DNA from: CAZBWP01 sp964630265
GTDB taxonomy: Bacteria; Pseudomonadota; Alphaproteobacteria; Rhodospirillales; Defluviicoccaceae
Length of the DNA stretch: 8,239 nucleotides
Reading direction: 5' to 3'
Assembly (NCBI GenBank): GCA_964630265.1
Contig: CAZVRW010000094.1
Coordinates: 1-8,239, forward strand
Part shown: in pieces, positions 1 to 6,147 of the stretch
Layout: each line of letters begins with the position of its first letter
How positions within the stretch are numbered: position 1 is the first letter of the stretch
The notes under the pieces: model-generated
Database searches by the model: none
Seen by the model: only the letters and a program-made list of their open reading frames with translations
What the model was told of the DNA's origin: nothing
Translations under genes and position numbers: made by a program

Positions 1-1262
1 CGCGGCCGGCCGATCTTCTGGGTCGGGTCCTCGATCATCTCGTTCCACTGGGCGACCCAGCCGACGGTGCGCGCCACTGCAAACAAGACCGTGAACATCG
101 AGAGGGGTATACCCATGGCCTTGAAAATGATGCCTGAATAGAAGTCGACATTGGGGTAAAGCTTTTTCTGGACGAAAAACTCGTCGTCCAGAGCAATGTG
201 CTCAAGCCCCATGGCCAGCTCCAGCAGAGGGTCGTCACGAACGCCCAGTTCGTCAAGTACCTCATAACAGGTCTGGCGCATGATCCGAGCGCGCGGATCA
301 TAGTTCTTGTAGACGCGATGACCGAAGCCCATCAACCGGAACGGATCGTCCGGATCCTTGGCCCGCTTGACGTACTCGGGAATGCGGCTTTTGTCGCCGA
401 TCTCCTCCAGCATCCGGAGCACGGCCTCGTTGGCACCGCCGTGCGCCGGGCCCCACAGCGACGCGATGCCGGCGGCGATGCAGGCGAAGGGATTGGCGCC
501 GGAGGACCCGGCGAGACGGACGGTGGACGTCGACGCGTTCTGCTCGTGGTCGGCATGCAGGATGAGGATGCGATCCATGGCGCGGGCCAGGATCGGGCTG
601 ACGATGTATGGCTCGCACGGGTTCGAGAACAGCATGTGGAGGAAGTTCTCGGCATACCGCAACTCGTTGCGCGGATACACCAGCGGCTGGCCGATGGCGT
701 ACTTGAAGGCCCAGGCGGCGATCGTCGCCATCTTGGCGATCATCCGATAGGAGGCGATCATCCGGTGACGCGGATTGGTGATGTCGGTGCTGTCGTGATA
801 GAAGGCCGAGAGGGCGCCGACGACGCCCACCATCACCGCCATGGGATGCGAGTCCCGACGGAAGCCGTCGTAGAACTTGTGCATCTGCTCGTGCAGCATG
901 GTGTGGTAGGTGATGTCGTGCTCGAACTTCCGCTTCTGGTCGGCGTTGGGCAAGTCGCCGTAGAGCAACAGGTAGCAGACCTCCATGAAATCGGACTGCT
1001 CCGCCAACGCCTGAATGGGATAGCCCCGATACAGCAGAACGCCCTTGTCACCGTCGATGAAAGTGATCGCCGATTCGCAACTGCCGGTCGACGTATAGCC
1101 AGGGTCGAAGGTGAAATAGCCGGTCTGCTGATACAGGTTGCGGATATCGATGACGTCCGGCCCCGTGGAGCCGCTAAGCACCGGGAAGTCGAACTGCTTG
1201 CCACTCGTGTTGTCAACCAGCGTAACGGTGCGATTGGCGGAATTGGTCTTGGTGTCGGGCAT
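1..1262 (-). CDS. gltA: Citrate synthase, type II (partial, C-terminus beyond left edge)
   Basis: Citrate synthase condenses acetyl-CoA with oxaloacetate to give citrate, the first step of the TCA cycle, in the cytosol. The frame reads 420 residues from ATG 1262-1260 to the left edge; the bacterial hexameric family is usually about 425-435 residues, so only a short C-terminal piece is missing. Catalytic residues are all visible: His274 in GPAHGGANEA, His315 in MGFGHRVYKNYDPRA and Asp373 in NVDFYSG, corresponding to His264, His305 and Asp362 of the E. coli enzyme. The block LHADHEQNASTSTVR (235-249) is typical of the Gram-negative type II enzyme. The start is supported by GAGGGA (1276-1271) 8 nt upstream. 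It lies 67 bp downstream of gltX on the same strand, so the two are probably co-transcribed. There is no sign of damage. Confidence 0.98.
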   Translation of the reverse strand, partial: MPDTKTNSANRTVTLVDNTSGKQFDFPVLSGSTGPDVIDIRNLYQQTGYFTFDPGYTSTGSCESAITFIDGDKGVLLYRGYPIQALAEQSDFMEVCYLLLYGDLPNADQKRKFEHDITYHTMLHEQMHKFYDGFRRDSHPMAVMVGVVGALSAFYHDSTDITNPRHRMIASYRMIAKMATIAAWAFKYAIGQPLVYPRNELRYAENFLHMLFSNPCEPYIVSPILARAMDRILILHADHEQNASTSTVRLAGSSGANPFACIAAGIASLWGPAHGGANEAVLRMLEEIGDKSRIPEYVKRAKDPDDPFRLMGFGHRVYKNYDPRARIMRQTCYEVLDELGVRDDPLLELAMGLEHIALDDEFFVQKKLYPNVDFYSGIIFKAMGIPLSMFTVLFAVARTVGWVAQWNEMIEDPTQKIGRP

Positions 1263-1329
1263 CGGCGAAGTCCCTCACGATCTCTAGGCCGGCGGCGCGT
1301 CGCATGCTCGATGCACGGCTCGCGGCTGG

Positions 1330-2760
1330 TTAACTCGTCCCTCCCGGTTCATTGCCGAGTGCATCGGCGAGACGCTTCAATGTTTCGTCGCGACCGAGGA
1401 CCTCCATGACCTCGAAGATCGGCGGCGAGGTGGTCGAGCCGGTCAGGGCGGCACGCAACGGCTGCGCGACGGCTTTCAGATCCAATCCGTCTTCGGCGCG
1501 CTCGGCGACCAGATCACGGACCCGAGTTTCCAACGCCTCCGCAGACCATTGTTTAAGGTCCGCGAGCGCTCCCGTCAAATCGACGAGCACGCCGCGCGCC
1601 CCGTTGGCGAGCAGCTTCGCGGCCTTGGCATCGGGAACGATCGGCCGCGGCAGAGCATAGAACGCCGCCTTGTCGGCCAACTCCTCCAGCGTCCGGGCGC
1701 GCGGCTTGAGACCCGGCATGCCGGCGGCAATCCGTGCCCGGGCGGCATCGGTGAGACCGCCGGCGATCCGCGGCTCCAGCCGGGCGCAGACGAGGGCGGC
1801 GAGGCGCGCGTCTTCGGCCTCGCGGATGTAGTGGCCGTTGAGGCTCTGCAGCCGCGCCGGATCGAAGCGCGCCGGGGCACGGCCGACGCCGTCCAGATCG
1901 AACCAGGCGATCGCCTGCTCGCGGGAGATGATTTCGTCGTCACCGTGGCTCCAACCGAGGCGGAGCAGGTAATTGACCATGGCCTCCGGCAGATAGCCCT
2001 GGTCGCGATAGTCGCCGACGCCGAGGGCGCCGTGCCGCTTCGACAGCTTGGCGCCGTCGGCCCCGTGCAGCAGCGGCACGTGCGCGAACTCGGGCAGTGG
2101 CCAATCGAGCGCGGCATAGAGCTGGATCTGGCGGAAGGTGTTGGTGAAATGATCGTCGCCGCGGATCACGTGGGTGATGCCCATCTCATGGTCGTCGACG
2201 ACGACCGCCAACATGTACGTGGGCGTGCCGTCGGCGCGCAGCAACACCATGTCGTCCATCTGGTCGTTGGCGACGGTGACCGATCCCTGCACCCGGTCTT
2301 CGACGGTCGTCACCCCGGAACGCGGCGCGCGCAGGCGGATGACCGGATCGACCCCGGCCGGCGCCTCGGCCGGATCGCGGTCACGCCAGCGGCCGTCATA
2401 GAGCAGGCTCCGCCCCTCGGCCTTCGCTCGCTCGCGCATCTCGGCCAGTTCCTGCGGCGTCGCCCAGCAGCGATAGGCCTTGCCTTCGGCGAGCAGCCGT
2501 GCCGCGGCGGCTGCGTGGCGGTCGGCGCGCGCCGCCTGCGAGACCGCCTCGCCGTCCCAGTCGAGGCCGAGCCAACGCAGGCCGTCGAAGATCGCGTCGA
2601 CCGCCGCCTGGGTCGAGCGCTGGCGGTCGGTGTCCTCGATACGCAACAGGAAGGTGCCGCCGTGGTGGCGCGCGAACAGCCAGTTGAACAGGGCGGTGCG
2701 CGCCCCGCCGATGTGCAGGAAACCGGTCGGCGACGGGGCGAAGCGAGTGACGACGGCCAT
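1330..2760 (-). CDS. gltX: Glutamyl-tRNA synthetase (class I)
   Basis: This 476-residue protein charges tRNA(Glu) with glutamate using ATP; E. coli GltX is 471 residues, so it is full length. The N-terminus TRFAPSPTGFLHIGGARTA holds the class I HIGH-type signature (HIGG, 16-19). The KMSKS-type loop appears as KLSKR (238-242) after the conserved RGDDHFTNTFRQ block (200-211). The C-terminal third is the helical anticodon-binding domain. The segment YRCWATPQEL (97-106) lacks the cysteine cluster of zinc-binding GluRS, as in many alphaproteobacterial forms. The ATG at 2760-2758 puts the signature at the usual distance from the N-terminus, although the Shine-Dalgarno sequence before it is weak (CCAGGG). 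Many alphaproteobacteria have two gltX copies, and sequence alone does not say whether this one is discriminating or also charges tRNA(Gln). gltA follows downstream. Confidence 0.98.
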   Translation of the reverse strand: MAVVTRFAPSPTGFLHIGGARTALFNWLFARHHGGTFLLRIEDTDRQRSTQAAVDAIFDGLRWLGLDWDGEAVSQAARADRHAAAAARLLAEGKAYRCWATPQELAEMRERAKAEGRSLLYDGRWRDRDPAEAPAGVDPVIRLRAPRSGVTTVEDRVQGSVTVANDQMDDMVLLRADGTPTYMLAVVVDDHEMGITHVIRGDDHFTNTFRQIQLYAALDWPLPEFAHVPLLHGADGAKLSKRHGALGVGDYRDQGYLPEAMVNYLLRLGWSHGDDEIISREQAIAWFDLDGVGRAPARFDPARLQSLNGHYIREAEDARLAALVCARLEPRIAGGLTDAARARIAAGMPGLKPRARTLEELADKAAFYALPRPIVPDAKAAKLLANGARGVLVDLTGALADLKQWSAEALETRVRDLVAERAEDGLDLKAVAQPLRAALTGSTTSPPIFEVMEVLGRDETLKRLADALGNEPGGTS

Positions 2761-2876
2761 GGCCCTGGAGTGGTTGCGGGAGTTTCGAACGCGCCCGCTC
2801 CCTTAGCATACCCGGCGGGCTGCGTGGTAGGATGATGATGCCGCTCATCGCCGATCGAGGGAAAGGAGTTCGAGCC
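2761..2876. promoter_or_regulatory. Divergent intergenic region between gltX and yjbQ-like gene
   Basis: These 116 bp must hold the start signals for both gltX (minus) and the YjbQ-family gene (plus). A possible minus-strand -10 (TATGCT, 2810-2805) precedes gltX, and a possible plus-strand -10 (TAGGAT, 2828-2833) precedes yjbQ. Neither has a convincing -35 at 16-18 nt, so no promoter is assigned firmly. The plus-strand ribosome-binding site AAGGAG lies at 2863-2868. Confidence 0.35.
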
Positions 2877-3305
2877 ATGACCGTCATCGTCCATTGCGCC
2901 GCGTTCGAGGTGGACCAGGGCACCGGGCCGGACATCGCCGACGTCAGCGGCGCGCTGGCGCGGATCGTCGCCGACGCCGGCATTGGCGAGGGCACCGCCC
3001 ACGTCACCGCCGTCGGCTCCACGGGATCGCTGACGACCATCGAGTTCGAGCCGGGCGCCGTCGCCGACCTGCGTGATGCGGTGCGCCGGCTGGCGCCCCC
3101 CGATGCGGCCTACGCGCACGAAATGACTTGGCACGACGGCAACGGCCACAGCCATGTGCAGGCGGCGTTGCTCGGCCCGTCGCTGGTGGTGCCGATCCGC
3201 CGCGGCCGCCTGCGGCTCGGGACATGGCAACAGGTGGTGCTGATCAACCACGACAACCGGCCGCGGCGGCGTCCCGTCGAGGTGACGCTGATCGGCACCG
3301 CATGA
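2877..3305 (+). CDS. yjbQ: YjbQ/UPF0047 family protein (thiamine-phosphate synthase-like)
   Basis: A 142-residue cytosolic protein of the UPF0047/YjbQ family, annotated in databases as a secondary thiamine-phosphate synthase because E. coli YjbQ shows weak activity of that kind; the true physiological role is unsettled. Family blocks are clear: GSTGSLTTIEFEPG (48-61), WHDGNGHSHVQAALLGPS (85-102) with the conserved His91 and His93, and GTWQQVVLINHDNRPRRR (115-132). The length matches the family (about 130-145). The start at 2877 is preferred over an in-frame start at 2832 because AAGGAG (2863-2868) lies 8 nt before it and the conserved N-terminus begins there. The TGA stop overlaps the ATG of the next gene (ATGA), suggesting translational coupling with a small membrane protein. 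Nothing nearby is a thiamine biosynthesis gene. Confidence 0.9.
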   Translation: MTVIVHCAAFEVDQGTGPDIADVSGALARIVADAGIGEGTAHVTAVGSTGSLTTIEFEPGAVADLRDAVRRLAPPDAAYAHEMTWHDGNGHSHVQAALLGPSLVVPIRRGRLRLGTWQQVVLINHDNRPRRRPVEVTLIGTA

Positions 3306-3697
3306 CCGGCGAGCCCGACGGCCGGCGACCCGGATGGGCGGCGGTCCCGGCCGACGGCCGGCGACCGGGATGGGCGGCCGACATGGCGGGACGGGCGCTG
3401 CGGAGCATCGACCGGCTGTGCGCCATCGGCTTCCTCGGGTTCTCGCTGTGGCTGGTCTGGGACCTCTGGGAGCGCGCGACGGTGCACGGACCGGCGATCC
3501 TGCTGCCGGCGGTTCCCGTCGTCGTCAGCACGCTGCTGCTCGCCCCGTCGGTGTTCGGCCGGGGCGGCGACCTGCTGCGCCCGACTGGGCCGCGCCGCTG
3601 GCGCCCGACTGGGCCGCGCCGCTGGCGCCCGACTGGGCCGCGCCGCTGGCGGAAACCGCACGGGGTCGGCAGGGCCTCACGCCGCGGGCGGCTATGA
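3302..3697 (+). CDS. Small two-helix membrane protein with tandem peptide repeats, unknown function
   Basis: I do not recognise this 131-residue protein. It has two hydrophobic segments, about residues 39-56 (LCAIGFLGFSLWLVWDLW) and 64-85 (AILLPAVPVVVSTLLLAP), so it is probably an inner-membrane protein with both ends in the cytosol. Before the first helix a 12-residue unit (DGRRPGWAAVPA) occurs twice (6-29). After the second helix RPTGPRRW occurs three times without change (93-116), giving a strongly basic tail. The ATG at 3302 overlaps the yjbQ stop. An in-frame ATG at 3383, just after the 12-residue repeats and before the hydrophobic core, is a plausible alternative start. The repeat-rich ends look like later additions around a conserved core of roughly 65 residues. 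The stretch has open frames on both strands because of its composition and its in-frame repeats, so the exact ends are less certain than the core. Confidence 0.6.
   Translation: MTGEPDGRRPGWAAVPADGRRPGWAADMAGRALRSIDRLCAIGFLGFSLWLVWDLWERATVHGPAILLPAVPVVVSTLLLAPSVFGRGGDLLRPTGPRRWRPTGPRRWRPTGPRRWRKPHGVGRASRRGRL
3315..3382 (+). repeat. Direct repeat, 36-bp period, 2 copies
   Basis: The segment from about 3315 to 3350 recurs at 3351-3382 with only small changes. Each copy contains gacggccggcgacc followed by gggatgggcgg or a near match. The period is 36 bp, so the frame of the surrounding gene is kept and the unit encodes DGRRPGWAAVPA, then DGRRPGWAADMA. It lies between the overlapping start and the internal ATG at 3383. 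Confidence 0.75.
3578..3649 (+). repeat. Tandem repeat, 24 bp x 3, identical units
   Basis: Three perfect copies of a 24-bp unit sit head to tail at 3578-3601, 3602-3625 and 3626-3649. In the frame of the membrane protein each encodes RPTGPRRW. The lack of any difference between copies points to recent duplication. The unit length is a multiple of three, which keeps all frames open and explains several overlapping spurious ORFs here. Confidence 0.93.
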
Positions 3698-3731
3698 CAC
3701 TCTTTTTCGCGGCGTGTCGCGCCGCAGCTGC

Positions 3732-3752
3732 GCGGGATGCGCGATATCCCGC
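3732..3752 (+). other. Hairpin with 7-bp stem downstream of the membrane protein gene
   Basis: GCGGGAT (3732-3738) pairs with ATCCCGC (3746-3752) around a 7-nt loop, 35 bp after the stop at 3697. It could help end the yjbQ transcript, but no T-run follows directly; the next AT-rich stretch is loose (3764-3780). A second short stem, GCGGCG/CGCCGC, lies just upstream at 3709-3725. Confidence 0.3.
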
Positions 3753-3778
3753 TCTGCGAAATGTAGATTTTCTCGATT

Positions 3779-3808
3779 TTGCGGTGGATAACCACCTCGG
3801 GATATGGT
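3779..3808 (+). promoter_or_regulatory. Candidate promoter upstream of the 78-aa gene
   Basis: TTGCGG (3779-3784) and TATGGT (3803-3808) are spaced by 18 bp and lie in the most AT-rich part of the window, just before an AT tract at 3808-3819. Other -10 choices in the same tract (such as TATTAT at 3813) lack a matching -35. Transcription would give a leader of about 100 nt before the 78-aa gene. Confidence 0.35.
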
Positions 3809-3837
3809 TAAATATTATTCGTGGAGGCTTTTGCCGC

Positions 3838-3894
3838 ATGTCCCGGACTGAACGAGGGAGCGTCGGTCCGGAACATGCTGGAACAAAGGCATAA
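3838..3894 (+). CDS. Possible 18-codon leader ORF
   Basis: ATG at 3838 follows GGAGG (3823-3827) by 10 nt and opens an 18-residue frame (MSRTERGSVGPEHAGTKA) ending at TAA 3892-3894, 27 nt before the ATG of the 78-aa gene. The stop falls in the loop of a small hairpin, AAGGC-ataaa-GCCTT (3886-3900). A longer inverted repeat, CCGGAC/GTCCGG (3843-3848 and 3866-3871), lies inside the ORF. The ribosome-binding site is better than that of the downstream gene. The peptide has no run of a single amino acid that would mark a classical attenuator. It may be a leader peptide or chance; only the signals are seen. Confidence 0.3.
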   Translation: MSRTERGSVGPEHAGTKA

Positions 3895-3921
3895 AGCCTT
3901 CGCGGGGAAACCGAGACGACC

Positions 3922-4158
3922 ATGCTGCATCTGCCGAACACCGGCCATAAAATCTTCGAAGTCGCCGTCTACAACAGGAACGTCCGCGAACTCGTCGATA
4001 AGAAGCGCCAGCACGCCGCCTATGATGACCGCTGGGCAGCCCCGCAAACGCGGAATGTGGTGGCCCGAAATGAAGACGAAGCCCGCGAGTTGATCGCCCA
4101 AAGGTTTCCGCCAGAGGATGGCTTCGTGATCCAGCGCGTTCATCGAAGCCGCTGCTGA
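3922..4158 (+). CDS. Small soluble protein, 78 aa, unknown function
   Basis: The frame encodes a 78-residue charged protein without a signal peptide or membrane segment, so it is probably cytosolic. I recognise no named domain. Visible features are an N-terminal MLHLPNTGHKIFEVAVYNRN block that looks like a beta strand, a middle segment rich in His, Asp and Arg, and a C-terminal stretch RNEDEARELIAQRFPPEDGF that reads as an amphipathic helix followed by a turn. Codon third positions are mostly G or C, which favours this frame over the antisense frame covering the same DNA (3808-4278). The ribosome-binding site is weak: GGGG at 3904-3907, or GAGA at 3913-3916. It is preceded by an AT-rich, hairpin-containing leader and is a stand-alone gene convergent with the acyl-CoA synthetase. 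Compositionally it is lower in GC than its neighbours. Confidence 0.7.
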   Translation: MLHLPNTGHKIFEVAVYNRNVRELVDKKRQHAAYDDRWAAPQTRNVVARNEDEARELIAQRFPPEDGFVIQRVHRSRC

Positions 4159-4177
4159 TTGCGGATTTGTCGTTAGG

Positions 4178-4193
4178 CCGGGATCACTCCCGG
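4178..4193. terminator. Weak candidate terminator hairpin between convergent genes
   Basis: CCGGGA (4178-4183) and TCCCGG (4188-4193) form a 6-bp stem with a 4-nt loop 20 bp after the stop of the 78-aa gene. No T-run follows on either strand, so this is only a candidate. The rest of the gap up to the acyl-CoA synthetase stop (4194-4353) holds another inverted repeat, GCCCGCG/CGCGGGC (4242-4248 and 4270-4276), and no gene I can support. Confidence 0.3.
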
Positions 4194-4353
4194 ACGGGCC
4201 CATCTGTCGATCGCGACATCGCGCCTGAGCTGCCGTGCGGCGCCCGCGGCGTCGAACGGTCGTCGCACCCGCGGGCATGGCCTTGCTGCCTTCGCGGACC
4301 TGCTTTCATCAGCCGGGCATTCCCGCCTTCAACGTCGCGGCTTTCCCGCCGTG

Positions 4354-6147
4354 TCATGAGTCGGCGCCATCGGGCGCGCAATCATCATCGCTGTGGTTCG
4401 ATGGTCGGGGGCTCGATGGTCGGGGTTCGATGGTCGGGGGTTCGATGGTCGGGGGTTCGATGGTCGGGGGTTCGATGGCCGGGGGCTCCATGTCGGGTGG
4501 CGCGATGTCGGGCGGCTGGGCGGCGATCGCTTGCGCGCGCACCTCGCCACGGCGGATCTTGCCGGTCGCCGTCATCGGCAACGCGTCGACAAAGCGGATG
4601 TGACGCGGATATTCGTGCGGCGACAACCGCCGCTTGACGAAGGCGCGAATCTCTTCGGCCAGCGCCGCGCCAGGGGCGTGGCCGGCGGCCGGCACGATGA
4701 ACGCCGCCACCGCCTCGGTGCGCACCGGATCGGGCAGTCCGACGACGGCGGCCAGCGCCACCGCCGGATGCCGCGCCAGCGTGTCCTCGATCTCCCCCGG
4801 ACCGATGCGGTAACCGGCCGACGTGATGACGTCGTCGTCGCGGCCGAGGAACCACAGGTAGCCGTCGGCGTCCCGGTGGCCCAGGTCGCCGGTGAGCAGC
4901 CAGTCCCCCTGATACTTCGCCGCCGTCGCCGCCGGATTCTGCCAGTAACGGAGCATCATCACCGGATCGGGACGACGCACGGCGAGGCGCCCGGTCCGGC
5001 CGGCCGGCAGCTCGGTGCCGGCGTCGTCGATCACCGCGACGACGTGGCCGGGAACCGGACGGCCCATGCAGCCGGGCTTCACCGGCATCAATCGGGCGCA
5101 GTTCGCGACCACCAGATTGCATTCGGTCTGGCCGTAGTACTCGTTGGGCGTGAGGCCAAGGGCATCGCGGCACCAGTCGAGCAGCTCGCCGCCCATCGGC
5201 TCACCGGCGCAGGTGACGGTGCGCAGCCCCAGCGGCTGGCGCAACGCCGCCGCCGGCGCCTGGCGCAGCATGCGCAACGCCGTCGGCGGCAGAAAGACGT
5301 TGCGGATGGCGTGGCGGCGGATCAGGGCCAGCGCCGCCTCGGGCTCGAACTTGCGGGCGCGGCGGGCGACGACGGTCACGCCGTGGTGCCACGACGCCAT
5401 CAGCACGTTCATCAGGCCACCGATCCACGCCCAGTCGGCAGGCGTCCACATCCGATCGCCGGCTTGCGGAAAGAATTCGTTGAAGAACTCGACGGCCGGC
5501 AGATGGCCGAGCAGCACCCGATGGGCGTGCAGCGCGCCCTTCGGCTGGCCGGTGGTGCCCGAGGTGTAGATGATCACCCCCGGCTCCTCGGCGGCGGTGT
5601 CGATGGGCAAGAAATCGGCCGAGGCGCGACCCAGCGCCGCCGCGAAGTCCAGCGCCCCGGCAGGGTCGCGCCCGGCGCCGACGACGAGCACGGAGGCAAG
5701 ATCCGGCAACTCCGGACGCAGGTCCATGACCTTGTCCAGGTTCTCCGGGTCGGTGACGACGACGCGGGCGCCGCTGTCGGCGAGCCGGAAACGCAACGCG
5801 TCCTCGCCGAACAGCGTGAACAGCGGGATCGAGACGAGGCCCGCCTTCCAGGCGGCGACATGGGCGAGCGCCGTCTCCAGCGACTGCGGCAGCAGAATGC
5901 CGACACGATCGCCGCGTCCGAGGCCGAGACCGAGCAGCACGTTGGCGAGCCGGTCGCTCAACCGCTTGATGTCGCCGAAGCTGTAGGTAGCGACGCGGCC
6001 GCCGTCGTCCTCGACAACCAACGCGATCGCCTGCGGGCGGGCGGCGGCGTGCTTGTCGCAGACGTCGACACCCATGTTGTAGCGCTCAGGAATGCCCCAG
6101 CGCATGCGCCGGCAGACGTCGTCATAGGTATCGGCGGCGGTCAGCAT
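4354..6147 (-). CDS. Acyl-CoA synthetase (AMP-forming, ANL superfamily) with repeat-built C-terminal tail
   Basis: This 597-residue enzyme should activate a carboxylic acid to its acyl-CoA through an acyl-adenylate, using ATP and CoA. The adenylate-forming motifs are complete: YTSGTTGQPKG (194-204), YYGQTE (337-342), LTGDLGHRDADGYLW (418-432) with Asp421, GRDDDVI (435-441), GYRIGPGEIE (445-454) and the catalytic lysine K530 in TATGKIRR. The overall pattern resembles the acetyl/medium-chain acyl-CoA synthetase branch; the substrate cannot be read from the sequence. The start at 6147 is chosen because GGAGGA (6159-6154) lies 6 nt before it; an in-frame upstream ATG at 6264 would run through the 13-bp repeats. 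The catalytic fold ends near residue 544. The remaining 53 residues are a tail, PPDIA-PPDME-PPAIE-(PPTIE)x3 followed by PRPSS-PRPSN and a short acidic end, encoded by a 15-bp repeat with a one-base shift. It diverges from an SDR gene. Confidence 0.93.
   Translation of the reverse strand: MLTAADTYDDVCRRMRWGIPERYNMGVDVCDKHAAARPQAIALVVEDDGGRVATYSFGDIKRLSDRLANVLLGLGLGRGDRVGILLPQSLETALAHVAAWKAGLVSIPLFTLFGEDALRFRLADSGARVVVTDPENLDKVMDLRPELPDLASVLVVGAGRDPAGALDFAAALGRASADFLPIDTAAEEPGVIIYTSGTTGQPKGALHAHRVLLGHLPAVEFFNEFFPQAGDRMWTPADWAWIGGLMNVLMASWHHGVTVVARRARKFEPEAALALIRRHAIRNVFLPPTALRMLRQAPAAALRQPLGLRTVTCAGEPMGGELLDWCRDALGLTPNEYYGQTECNLVVANCARLMPVKPGCMGRPVPGHVVAVIDDAGTELPAGRTGRLAVRRPDPVMMLRYWQNPAATAAKYQGDWLLTGDLGHRDADGYLWFLGRDDDVITSAGYRIGPGEIEDTLARHPAVALAAVVGLPDPVRTEAVAAFIVPAAGHAPGAALAEEIRAFVKRRLSPHEYPRHIRFVDALPMTATGKIRRGEVRAQAIAAQPPDIAPPDMEPPAIEPPTIEPPTIEPPTIEPRPSSPRPSNHSDDDCAPDGADS
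4397..4515 (-). repeat. 15-bp tandem repeat, 8 units, encoding a PPTIE pentapeptide tail
   Basis: Eight units with plus-strand consensus ttcgatggtcggggg run from 4397 to 4515. Units at 4426-4440, 4441-4455 and 4456-4470 are identical; 4471-4485 differs by one base; 4486-4500 and 4501-4515, next to the conserved part of the enzyme, are most diverged. The unit at 4412-4425 has only 14 bp (four G instead of five), which shifts the frame. Read on the minus strand the array encodes six PPxxE-type pentapeptides and then, after the shift, PRPSS and PRPSN. Confidence 0.95.

Noticed and set aside
1263..1329. Terminator or separate promoter between gltX and gltA
   Set aside because: Only a 4-bp stem (GCAT/ATGC) is visible and no convincing promoter; co-transcription is the simpler reading.
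198..1409. 403-codon plus-strand frame opposite gltA
   Set aside because: The minus strand encodes citrate synthase with intact catalytic residues; the antisense frame is a by-product of high GC.
1549..2835. 428-codon plus-strand frame opposite gltX
   Set aside because: The minus strand encodes a complete glutamyl-tRNA synthetase; the antisense product is low-complexity and unrecognisable.
3808..4278. 156-codon minus frame covering the 78-aa gene and its leader
   Set aside because: Parts look protein-like, but codon third-position GC favours the plus frame, no ribosome-binding site fits and no family is recognised.
4397..4515. Repeat array considered as CRISPR or as a Gly-Ser-Met-Val-Gly protein on the plus strand
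   Set aside because: The units are contiguous with no spacers, so it is not CRISPR. The plus-strand reading lacks any supporting domain, while the minus strand continues the enzyme frame.
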